This document shows positions 7,476 to 13,781 of a stretch of DNA of 15,957 bases, in pieces. The DNA lies in assembly GCA_900766895.1 (NCBI GenBank), contig CAAFXF010000021.1:1-15957 (forward strand), written 5' to 3'. Under the pieces are notes generated by a model that saw only the letters and a list, made by a program, of their open reading frames with translations, did not search any database and was not told the DNA's origin. This stretch comes from Clostridia bacterium (GTDB lineage Bacteria; Bacillota; Clostridia; Oscillospirales; Acutalibacteraceae). Position 1 is the first letter of the stretch, and the number at the start of each line of letters is the position of its first letter. Made by a program: the position numbers and the translations under genes.

Positions 7476-8325
7476 GACTATGAGAACAATTAACTTTAAC
7501 ATTACGTCTAATGACAACAACAAGCAAATCAAGCAATTCCTTAAGGAATTCGGAGTGTCATCATCGCTTCTTACAAAGCTCAAGCACACCGAAAACGGAA
7601 TAACGCTTAACGGTGCTTTTGCGAGAACGATAGACGAATTACACAACGGCGATTTGCTGACTGTCAATATAACGGACTCCGGCTCAATGCACCGTCCTGC
7701 AAAAATGGATATAGAAATTCCGTATGAGGATGAGGACATAATTGTACTAAACAAGCCACCTCTTGTACCGGTGCACGAAAGCAGGAACCATATCGGTGAC
7801 ACCCTGTCAAACTTCGTGGCATACTACTGCTCACAGTGTACAGCATTTCGGGCAGTTTTCAGGCTTGACCGAGATACAAGCGGTCTTGTGCTTGTTGCAA
7901 AAAACGAGCTTGCGGCGGCAAAGCTTGCAGGAAAAATAAAAAAAGACTACTATGCAGTTGTTGCAGGACAAATTACAAAAGACGGCGTTATAAACGCACC
8001 GATTGCCCGCTGCGGCGACAGCATAATTAAACGTACGGTTGACAACAGCGGAGAAAATGCCGTAACCGAATACTACCCTATCAAATCAAACGGATATTCC
8101 ACCCTTGTACGCTTTAATTTGCAAACAGGACGAACACATCAAATCAGAGTTCATATGGAGCATATAGGTCATCCTCTGCTGGGTGACAGCCTTTACGGCG
8201 GCGACTGTACAAAAATCAACCGACAGGCGCTTCATTGCAAGGACATTTACTTTGTCCATCCCATTACCGAAAAGCAGATGCACATATCCTGCGATTTTCC
8301 CGACGACATAAAAGGTTTGATATAA
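7474..8325 (+). CDS. RluA/RluD family pseudouridine synthase
   Basis: A 283-aa pseudouridine synthase that isomerises specific uridines in rRNA or tRNA. Residues about 15-70 form an S4-like RNA-binding domain (QFLKEFGVSSSLLTKLK, then GITLNGAFA). The catalytic domain carries FRLDRDTSGLVLVAKN (129-144), where the first Asp of RLD (Asp132) is the expected nucleophile, and LQTGRTHQIRVHMEHIGHPLLGDSLYG (216-242), the second hallmark. Phe replaces the more usual His before RLD. The start is uncertain: TTG at 7474 has AGGGA six bases upstream, while ATG at 7480 (two codons later) is 12-13 bases from the same site. The target RNA position cannot be assigned. Confidence 0.9.
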   Translation: MTMRTINFNITSNDNNKQIKQFLKEFGVSSSLLTKLKHTENGITLNGAFARTIDELHNGDLLTVNITDSGSMHRPAKMDIEIPYEDEDIIVLNKPPLVPVHESRNHIGDTLSNFVAYYCSQCTAFRAVFRLDRDTSGLVLVAKNELAAAKLAGKIKKDYYAVVAGQITKDGVINAPIARCGDSIIKRTVDNSGENAVTEYYPIKSNGYSTLVRFNLQTGRTHQIRVHMEHIGHPLLGDSLYGGDCTKINRQALHCKDIYFVHPITEKQMHISCDFPDDIKGLI

Positions 8326-8345
8326 TCACTTTTATATGCTATAAT
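8317..8345 (+). promoter_or_regulatory. Promoter for the luxS-like gene
   Basis: TTGATA (8317-8322), a 17-base spacer and TATAAT (8340-8345) with an extended -10 TGC. The -35 box overlaps the last codons of the pseudouridine synthase gene. Confidence 0.75.
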
Positions 8346-8369
8346 ACTATATAAAATGGAGGAATAACT

Positions 8370-8873
8370 ATGAAGCTTAATCCAAGTGCCGATATAGATT
8401 ACAACATCTTAAATGCGGGTATTTATCTTTACAAAATTAACGACGACCTTACAACATATGATATACGAATGAAGGCGCCCAACAAGGAACAGGTGCTTAC
8501 AAATTCTGCCATTCATACAATTGAGCATATTGCAAACACATATCTTGAAAAAACAGAATTTGCAGACAATATTGTTTTCTTTGGACCTATTGGCAGCAGA
8601 ACAGGATTTTACCTGATTACAAAAAGCCTGAGCGACAACTATTCAATAGAGCTTATCAAAAGCCTTTTTGGATATATTGCTGAATTTTGGGGCAGAATAC
8701 CAAATGCATCTCCAAACGAGTGCGGCAACTGTCTTGAGCATAATCTTCCACAAGCAAAGGAGGAGGCAAAGCATTTCCTTAATGTAATAAAGGATTGGAC
8801 AAAGGACAAGCTTGATTATCCTGTTGCACCTGTTGAAGATGAGGATGAAAACGAGCACGAAAACGAAGAATAA
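8370..8873 (+). CDS. luxS: LuxS family protein (S-ribosylhomocysteine lyase homologue) with catalytic Cys replaced by Ser
   Basis: A 167-aa LuxS homologue. LuxS cleaves S-ribosylhomocysteine to homocysteine and the AI-2 precursor DPD, using a metal held by two His and one Cys. The metal-site motif HTIEH is at 49-53 (His49, His53, with Glu52 matching catalytic Glu57 of Bacillus subtilis LuxS), and the third ligand is probably Cys118 in ECGNC. The substrate-binding DIR (31-33) is kept. The motif normally written PMGCRTGFYL reads PIGSRTGFYL (73-82), so Ser76 (codon AGC) stands at the catalytic Cys84 position. The C-terminus adds an acidic tail (DEDENEHENEE) after the usual end of the family. A strong GGAGG precedes ATG. 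No pfs, metK or methionine genes are adjacent. Family membership is clear; AI-2 synthase activity is doubtful. Confidence 0.85.
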   Translation: MKLNPSADIDYNILNAGIYLYKINDDLTTYDIRMKAPNKEQVLTNSAIHTIEHIANTYLEKTEFADNIVFFGPIGSRTGFYLITKSLSDNYSIELIKSLFGYIAEFWGRIPNASPNECGNCLEHNLPQAKEEAKHFLNVIKDWTKDKLDYPVAPVEDEDENEHENEE

Positions 8874-8878
8874 TACTG

Positions 8879-8910
8879 TTGACTGAGAATTACTCTTGTG
8901 ATAGTATAAT
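8879..8910 (+). promoter_or_regulatory. Possible promoter for the DUF1858 gene
   Basis: TTGACT (8879-8884) lies 17 bases before TAGTAT (8902-8907) and 20 bases before a perfect TATAAT (8905-8910). Either -10 is imperfect in match or spacing, so the call is tentative. Confidence 0.45.
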
Positions 8911-8942
8911 ATAACAAAAATAACCGAAAGGAAGCTTTTAAT

Positions 8943-9143
8943 ATGGAAATTACCAAGCAAACAACAATGGGCGAAATGATTGAGTACGACAGAGGTATCG
9001 CCGTAATTCTTATGGAGGCAGGTATGCACTGCGTAGGCTGTCCTGCATCAATCGGAGAAACACTTGAGGAGGCTTGCCAGGTACACGGTTTAGATGCCGA
9101 CACCGTTCTCAAAAACATTCAGGACTACTTGGCTGAAAAATAA
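8943..9143 (+). CDS. DUF1858 domain protein (hybrid-cluster-associated redox disulfide family)
   Basis: A 66-aa protein consisting of one DUF1858 domain. The signature is MHCVGCPASIGETLEEAC (28-45), with a CxxC pair at Cys30 and Cys33 and a further Cys45, followed by VHGLDADTVL. Homologues in anaerobes occur alone or fused to redox proteins and are named for their association with hybrid cluster proteins; a disulfide-based redox or metal role is inferred for the family, and no reaction has been assigned. The ribosome site is GAAAGGAAG. The next gene starts one base after the stop codon, so the two are translationally coupled. Confidence 0.88.
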   Translation: MEITKQTTMGEMIEYDRGIAVILMEAGMHCVGCPASIGETLEEACQVHGLDADTVLKNIQDYLAEK

Positions 9144-9144
9144 T

Positions 9145-9696
9145 ATGAACAGAAAAAAGACTTGGCGGATAATTATCGCAATTTTGGCTATTGCTCTTGC
9201 GTGTACTGTGCCGTTAATTTTTGCAAACAACAAGGATAAATCACAGGAGGCACCGACAACACAAGGTCAAATCCAAACAACAAAGCAGCCTGCATTGCCT
9301 ACTGTTGAGGAAAGCACTCTCAACGAGGTGCCGTCAACAACGGAAAAAAAGGACGTTTTGGGATCAATTGTAGGAAAGGCATGGATTTTGTACAACAAGG
9401 ACGACAACTCCTGCTATGCATTTTTGATAAAAGAAGACAAAAATGTCGACCTTGCCTACTTCAATACCGAAACACTTGACGGACTTGATGCACAGTATTC
9501 AACAGGATATTCGGTTTATACCGTTTCAGCCAACAAGCTGATGATTAAGGAAATGCCTGACAATTTTCCTGTCTCGTCATTTACATTTGAAATAAAGGAT
9601 GACAAGCTGCTCTATAACGGTACAGAGCTCAAGTCCTATGACGAAATTAGCCTAAAAAATGCACTTAAGCATTATGCCGATTCCGTAAAGAAATAA
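9145..9696 (+). CDS. Small exported or membrane-anchored protein of unknown function
   Basis: A 183-aa protein I do not recognise. The N-terminus is basic (MNRKKTWR) followed by a hydrophobic stretch (9-26, IIIAILAIALACTVPLIF), so it is exported or anchored. The sequence ALAC looks like a weak lipobox (Ala rather than Leu/Val/Ile at -3), so a lipoprotein is possible. Residues 30-75 are Thr/Gln/Pro-rich linker, and about 80-180 form a compact domain beginning VGKAWILYNKDDNSCYAFLI that resembles in style the small beta-rich extracytoplasmic domains of Clostridia. ATG at 9145 is chosen because the hydrophobic signal begins there; an in-frame extension upstream would lie inside the DUF1858 gene. 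There is no clear Shine-Dalgarno, so translation probably depends on ribosomes finishing the upstream gene. Confidence 0.7.
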   Translation: MNRKKTWRIIIAILAIALACTVPLIFANNKDKSQEAPTTQGQIQTTKQPALPTVEESTLNEVPSTTEKKDVLGSIVGKAWILYNKDDNSCYAFLIKEDKNVDLAYFNTETLDGLDAQYSTGYSVYTVSANKLMIKEMPDNFPVSSFTFEIKDDKLLYNGTELKSYDEISLKNALKHYADSVKK

Positions 9697-9702
9697 ACAA
9701 CA

Positions 9703-9736
9703 AACCCTTAAATCGTATCAATGCGATTTAAGGGTT
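9703..9736. terminator. Bidirectional terminator between convergent genes
   Basis: A perfect 13-bp inverted repeat (AACCCTTAAATCG with CGATTTAAGGGTT, loop TATCAATG) lies between the stop codons of the plus-strand exported protein gene (9696) and the minus-strand GH30 gene (9741). T-rich sequence flanks it on both sides but the T runs are interrupted. Confidence 0.75.
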
Positions 9737-9740
9737 ATTA

Positions 9741-11114
9741 TTATTTCAGTATTATAGTTGTAATTGAGCAGGCAGGTATTTCAATGATTTGCTTTGCGGT
9801 GCCGTCATACACCTGCTTTAGCTCATCGTTCTGAACAGATGAAATTATTTGCATTTTTGAATGAGCCGAGTTAATTTTAAGTACCTGCTCATTGCCTTCG
9901 TTAACCGCTACGACAACATTACTGCCGTCGGGAGCTTCAAAGGCAAACACATTATAGTCATTGCTTTCCTGTGTCGGCACAAAGCCGAAATCCAGTGCAA
10001 CAGAGCCGACGGGAACGTATTTTGAAAAATGTGCCAATGCGTAATACCGCTTTGCAATATACCAATTTGTAAAGTCAAAATCAGAGGTAATCAACGAATC
10101 CGCGTAATCAAAGCCGTCATTTTCATTTATTGCAGTGTTATTTACAGCCACCCAAGAGGTCCAGCTGACACAGCCCGAATAAACAATATCCTGACCGATA
10201 ATTCTTGCGGTTATCAAAGCACCCTTAAAATCCCTTGTATGACTTTTATTTGGAAGCTCACACCATTCGCTCATATCAAACCGAAGCGACGGATGGGTAT
10301 CCACACAAGTATTTTTGAATTCATACCGTTCTTCAGGTCTGTCATCACTGTGATAGGAATGAACAGCAAAAACATCGAGCACCTGCATAATTTTTTCATC
10401 TGCCGTAATGGCTTCAAGATACTCAGGTGTCTTTCCCATATACTGACCGCTTTCGGGTCCGTATAGGCGAACAGGCATATTTCTCTTTATTATTTCCTCG
10501 CTAAACAGATGAAAAATCTCTACAACCTCCTGTGTTTCATAATGACAGCCCTCCTGCCAAACATAAGAGCCACCCCATTTCCATTGGGGCTCGTTAATGG
10601 GACTGACATATTTTACAGGATAACCCTCGTCAAGAAAATGCTGTGTCACATCAAGAATGTAATCAACAAATTTTTTATAATTCATTTTGGGAATATTGCA
10701 GGTATGCATAAGCAAGCTGCCTGATGCCTGACCGGTTGAGCACAGGGAATAATGCGGAGAATTTGCAAAGAGAATAAGCGTATCAATGTTGCCGAGCTCC
10801 AACGATTTTTTCATCATATTTACGGCATTTGCGTCTCTTGAAAAATCCCAATAGCTTTCCTCTGTTTCTCTGTCATATACCAAAAAGCTGTCGGTTGTTC
10901 GCCAAGGGTTAGATACTCGACAATTATCCTTATCCGTTCCGCCGCCGATATTGTAGCGATAGATATTGAGCCTTAAGCCATCGTCGCCGTAAAGGAGGTG
11001 TGCAAGCTTATCGGCTGTTTCACCCTTTGGGCACGCCTGACTCCACCAGCATGCAGACGTTCCCCAGCCCTTAATTGTATGTAATTTCTTTGCATTTTTC
11101 AAATTAACATCCAT
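9741..11114 (-). CDS. Glycoside hydrolase family 30-like protein, cytoplasmic
   Basis: A 457-aa (beta/alpha)8-barrel plus beta-sandwich glycosidase resembling GH30 enzymes such as endo-beta-1,6-galactanases. Numbering from the ATG at 11114: GWGTSACWW (16-24), IYRYNIGGG (51-59) and FANSPHYSL (116-124) line the barrel, SPINEPQWKW (171-180) contains the expected acid/base Glu175, and RFDMSEWCEL (278-287) contains the expected nucleophile Glu283. The C-terminal 80 residues form the beta domain that ends these proteins (DGSNVVVAVNEGN). There is no signal peptide, so it should act on imported oligosaccharides. The start is placed at ATG 11114, with AAGGA nine bases upstream; a TTG two codons earlier is only three bases from that site. 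A strong promoter precedes it. Exact substrate cannot be read. Confidence 0.85.
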   Translation of the reverse strand: MDVNLKNAKKLHTIKGWGTSACWWSQACPKGETADKLAHLLYGDDGLRLNIYRYNIGGGTDKDNCRVSNPWRTTDSFLVYDRETEESYWDFSRDANAVNMMKKSLELGNIDTLILFANSPHYSLCSTGQASGSLLMHTCNIPKMNYKKFVDYILDVTQHFLDEGYPVKYVSPINEPQWKWGGSYVWQEGCHYETQEVVEIFHLFSEEIIKRNMPVRLYGPESGQYMGKTPEYLEAITADEKIMQVLDVFAVHSYHSDDRPEERYEFKNTCVDTHPSLRFDMSEWCELPNKSHTRDFKGALITARIIGQDIVYSGCVSWTSWVAVNNTAINENDGFDYADSLITSDFDFTNWYIAKRYYALAHFSKYVPVGSVALDFGFVPTQESNDYNVFAFEAPDGSNVVVAVNEGNEQVLKINSAHSKMQIISSVQNDELKQVYDGTAKQIIEIPACSITTIILK

Positions 11115-11146
11115 ACACAATAATCCTTACATATCATTATAAAAAC

Positions 11147-11175
11147 AGTATAAATTCTGCAAAATAAAATGTCAA
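11147..11175 (-). promoter_or_regulatory. Promoter for the GH30 gene
   Basis: On the minus strand, perfect TTGACA (11175-11170) and TATACT (11152-11147) are separated by 17 bases. It is back to back with the HAD promoter; the two -35 boxes are seven bases apart. Confidence 0.8.
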
Positions 11176-11182
11176 TTAAAAA

Positions 11183-11211
11183 TGGACAAAACAACAAATT
11201 ATATGTATAAT
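11183..11211 (+). promoter_or_regulatory. Promoter for the HAD phosphatase gene
   Basis: TGGACA (11183-11188) and perfect TATAAT (11206-11211) with a 17-base spacer. The first transcribed base should fall at about 11217-11219, which coincides with the A of the likely start codon at 11218. Confidence 0.65.
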
Positions 11212-11217
11212 GTACCT

Positions 11218-12042
11218 ATGAAATACAAATTGATAGGATTGGATTTGGACGGAACACTTTTAAGGTCGGACAAATCATTGGACAAAAGCACGGTTGGGCT
11301 GCTTGAAGAATTAAGTAAAAAAGGAATACACATTGTGCCGATAACCGGCAGACCGCTCAGCGGCGTGCCACAGGCGGTGAGAGAGATTGACGGTGTTGAT
11401 TATATCATATCAAACAACGGCTCAAAGACAGTGGACAACAAAACGGGTGCAAATATTTTTTCGCTTGCTATGACAAACGAGCAAAGCCGTGAGGTCATCA
11501 CAGAGGTTAAAAAAACAGGTGCTATGCTTGAGGTATTTACCAACCACTACGGCTACTGCGAAAAAAATGTGTTTGAGCACTACAAGGATGTATATGCAGG
11601 CACGGTTATCGGTGATTATATTTTCTCCTCGAGAAAAGAAATTGACAGCCTTGACATACTGTTTGACAACACGGGTAACGAGGCAGACGAGGTTTTCATC
11701 ATCTGCAAGGATGAAGCCGACAGAGAACGTATAAAAAAACACACCGACAAAATCAGCGACATCCAATACTGTATGCTTGCAGACAGATTTTTGGAAATTA
11801 CTAAAGCCGGCACAGACAAAGGCACTGCATTACAAATGCTATGCAAGCATTTAGAAATCGGCTTAAGCGAGGTTATTGCCTTTGGCGACGGAGAAAACGA
11901 TTTGCAATTTTTACAAAAGGCAGGTACGGCTGTTGCAATGGGTAACGCTGTCGATTGCGTAAAGGATATGGCGGATATTATTACATATACAAATGACAAT
12001 AAAGGTGTTGAAAAAGCATTAAAAGACCTTATCGGTGATTAA
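11218..12042 (+). CDS. Cof-type HAD-IIB family phosphatase
   Basis: A 274-aa haloacid-dehalogenase phosphatase of the Cof/YidA type, probably dephosphorylating sugar phosphates or similar metabolites. Numbered from ATG 11218: motif I DLDGTLL (9-15) with nucleophile Asp9 and Asp11, motif II PITGRP (41-46) with Thr43, motif III Lys201 in GTDKGTAL, and motif IV GDGENDLQF (223-231). A C2 cap lies between motifs II and III. An ATG 12 codons upstream (11182) is possible, but the -35 and -10 boxes would then lie inside the coding sequence and family members begin M-YKLI-LDLDGTL. No Shine-Dalgarno precedes 11218, consistent with a leaderless message. The gene is divergent from the GH30 gene, so a shared role in sugar use is possible. 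Confidence 0.88.
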   Translation: MKYKLIGLDLDGTLLRSDKSLDKSTVGLLEELSKKGIHIVPITGRPLSGVPQAVREIDGVDYIISNNGSKTVDNKTGANIFSLAMTNEQSREVITEVKKTGAMLEVFTNHYGYCEKNVFEHYKDVYAGTVIGDYIFSSRKEIDSLDILFDNTGNEADEVFIICKDEADRERIKKHTDKISDIQYCMLADRFLEITKAGTDKGTALQMLCKHLEIGLSEVIAFGDGENDLQFLQKAGTAVAMGNAVDCVKDMADIITYTNDNKGVEKALKDLIGD

Positions 12043-12058
12043 TCCGACAAGGTCTTTT
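12021..12058 (+). terminator. Terminator overlapping the end of the HAD gene
   Basis: AAAAGACCTTATCGG (12021-12035) pairs with CCGACAAGGTCTTTT (12044-12058) with one mismatch across an eight-base loop. The stop codon lies in the loop. Only four T end the 3' arm. The U-rich tail is short, so efficiency is uncertain. Confidence 0.65.
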
Positions 12059-12091
12059 ACTATATTACACAACAAATAGTTTTTGATTTTT

Positions 12092-12219
12092 GTTGGTGCC
12101 GGGAAAAATCCCGACACCAACCATACAGCATATAATATGCCATAAGAGAGGGTTCGCTAAAGCGAACCTTGCCTAATTGTAGGCAAGCCGCAAGCTTATA
12201 GGTAACCTGTATACCTATA
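12092..12219. repeat. Cluster of five inverted repeats of unknown function
   Basis: Between the convergent HAD and glnA genes, five hairpin-forming inverted repeats lie end to end. They are GTTGGTGcCGGGA/TCCCGaCACCAAC (12092-12121, loop AAAA), GCATATaATATGC (12128-12140), GGTTCGCT/AGCGAACC (12151-12168, loop AA), CTTGCCTA/TAGGCAAG (12168-12187, loop ATTG) and TATAGGTA/TACCTATA (12197-12219, 7-base loop). None is followed by a clean T run on either strand, and the units do not resemble one another. It could be a non-coding RNA, an intergenic repeat element or a compound 3' end for glnA. Confidence 0.6.
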
Positions 12220-12239
12220 AAAATATGTATGATAAATGA

Positions 12240-13583
12240 TTAATAATTAATCATATATCTATTAATTTCCCATTGAGAAACAGAGGTTTTGTATGAATTC
12301 CATTCTTCTCTCTTGCCCTCAATGTAATTATTAAACACATGCTCACCCAATACCTCTTTGATAAACGGGTCAGCCTCTGCCTCCTTGATAGCCTCCTCAA
12401 GTGAGCCCGGAAGAGAATCAATACCTGCCTCATTTCTTTCTTCAGCGGAAAGCTCAAATACATTCTCATCAAAAGCAGGTGCAGGCTTCATACCTTTCTT
12501 AATTCCGTCAAGACCTGCTGCAAGGCAAAGCGCCATTTCAAGATACGGGTTGCATGCAGGGTCCGGACTGCGAAGTTCAACTCTTGTTCCCTTACCGCGA
12601 GAAGCCGGAATACGCACAAGAACAGAGCGGTTTGATGTCGACCATACAAGATACGACGGCGCCTCATAGCCGGGAACCAATCTTTTATATGAGTTTACTG
12701 TTGGATTTGAAAATACTGCAATACCCTTTACATGAGCCATAATACCTGCTATAAAGCTGTAAGCCTCTTTGCTAAGGCCAAGCTCACCGTTAGGGTCGTC
12801 AAATACATTTTTACCTGTCTTAAGGTCATAAAGTGACATATTGGTGTGCATACCCGAGCCTGCTATACCCTCAACAGGCTTTGGCATAAAGGTAGCGTGA
12901 AGCCCGTGCTTTGTTGCATATGTCTTTACAACATGCTTAAAGGTCATAACTCTGTCGGCACTTGTCATAACATCACCGAATTGGAAATCAATCTCGTGCT
13001 GTCCCTTTGCAACCTCATGGTGTGATGCCTCAATGGTATAGCCCATTTCCTCAAGTGCAAGGCAAATATCACGACGGCAATTCTCGCCGTGGTCAATAGG
13101 ATTAAGGTCAAAATAGCCTGCCTCGTCACCTGTTTCAAGAGTAGGAACTCCGTTTTCATCAAGCTTGAAAAGGAAAAACTCACATTCAGGACCTACATTG
13201 AAGCCATATCCCATCTCGGCAGCCTCATCGATAACCTTTTGCAAAACGTTTCTCGGGTCACCCTCAAACGGTGTTTCATTGTCTGCCTTGTATACAGAAC
13301 AGATAAGTCTTGCTGTTTGAGCGTTAAGATGCTTTCTCCAAGGGAAAACTGCCCAAGTGTCAAAATCAGGATGCAGATACATATCGGATTCATCAATTCT
13401 TACGAAGCCATCGATAGATGAGCCGTCAAACATACAGCTGTTGTCAAGCGCTTTTTCAAGCTGTGAAAGTGTAATGGCAACATTTTTCATTATACCGAAA
13501 AGGTCGGTAAACTGAAGTCTGATAAACTGAACTCCGTTTTCTCTTGCTTCCTTTAGAATTTGTTCTTTTGTGTATTTACTCAT
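12240..13583 (-). CDS. glnA: Glutamine synthetase, type I (GS-I-alpha)
   Basis: A 447-aa glutamine synthetase, which makes glutamine from glutamate, ammonia and ATP as a dodecamer in the cytoplasm. Visible signatures are MFDGSSIDGF (51-60), GPECEFFLF (131-139) with metal ligands Glu132/Glu134, HHEVAKGQHEID (188-199) with Glu189 and Glu196, GSGMHTNMSL (242-251) with His245, the flap VPGYEAPSY (303-311) and NRSVLVRIPASRGKGTRVE (318-336). Arg62 in VRIDESDMY matches the feedback-sensing Arg of the Bacillus-type GS-I-alpha; the adenylylation loop of GS-I-beta is absent. ATG 13583 is chosen because it starts the family N-terminus and has GGGGAG upstream; the ORF is open further but that part contains the leader terminator. 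Regulation is probably by leader attenuation rather than adenylylation. Confidence 0.95.
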   Translation of the reverse strand: MSKYTKEQILKEARENGVQFIRLQFTDLFGIMKNVAITLSQLEKALDNSCMFDGSSIDGFVRIDESDMYLHPDFDTWAVFPWRKHLNAQTARLICSVYKADNETPFEGDPRNVLQKVIDEAAEMGYGFNVGPECEFFLFKLDENGVPTLETGDEAGYFDLNPIDHGENCRRDICLALEEMGYTIEASHHEVAKGQHEIDFQFGDVMTSADRVMTFKHVVKTYATKHGLHATFMPKPVEGIAGSGMHTNMSLYDLKTGKNVFDDPNGELGLSKEAYSFIAGIMAHVKGIAVFSNPTVNSYKRLVPGYEAPSYLVWSTSNRSVLVRIPASRGKGTRVELRSPDPACNPYLEMALCLAAGLDGIKKGMKPAPAFDENVFELSAEERNEAGIDSLPGSLEEAIKEAEADPFIKEVLGEHVFNNYIEGKREEWNSYKTSVSQWEINRYMINY

Positions 13584-13610
13584 TATAATAAATACTCCCC
13601 TCTCTGTTAT

Positions 13611-13650
13611 AAAAAACAAAGCGTCCCGAAAAAATCGGAACGCCTTTGTT
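13611..13650 (-). terminator. Intrinsic terminator in the glnA 5' leader (attenuator candidate)
   Basis: On the minus strand, starting about six bases after the expected transcription start, AACAAAGgCGTTCCGA (from 13650) pairs with TCGGGACGCTTTGTT (to 13615) to give 15 pairs with one bulged G and one G-T pair, followed by a six-T run (13616-13611). It lies between the promoter and the glnA ribosome site, about 27 bases before the start codon. Full-length glnA mRNA needs read-through. Confidence 0.8.
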
Positions 13651-13662
13651 CTAACTGCTAAC

Positions 13663-13691
13663 ATTATATATCTACATTTTACCAATGTCAA
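13663..13691 (-). promoter_or_regulatory. Consensus promoter for glnA
   Basis: On the minus strand, perfect TTGACA (13691-13686) and perfect TATAAT (13668-13663) are separated by exactly 17 bases. Transcription should start near 13656, directly before the leader terminator. Confidence 0.88.
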
Positions 13692-13760
13692 CAAGATATT
13701 GTGTATTTTTTTATCTTTGTAAAATGTGCAAGGATATTACATTGAATAACAGATTACAGT

Positions 13761-13777
13761 TTGTGGAAATCCCACAA
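13761..13777 (-). terminator. Weak hairpin after the CapA gene
   Basis: TTGTGG/CCACAA with a five-base loop lies 5 bp after the CapA-family stop codon. No T run follows, so it may be an RNA 3'-end stabiliser rather than an efficient terminator. Confidence 0.3.
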
Positions 13778-13781
13778 CGCA

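Noticed and set aside
9094..9144. 17-codon upstream extension of the exported protein gene
   Set aside because: It overlaps the DUF1858 gene and would put a hydrophilic stretch ahead of the signal sequence starting at 9145.
12092..12219. CRISPR array or transposon ends
   Set aside because: The hairpins differ in sequence and are not evenly spaced repeats, and there is no transposase or cas gene in the window.
13584..13694. 37-codon upstream extension of glnA
   Set aside because: It would run through the -10 box region, the leader terminator and the ribosome site; GS family proteins begin at MSKYTKEQ.
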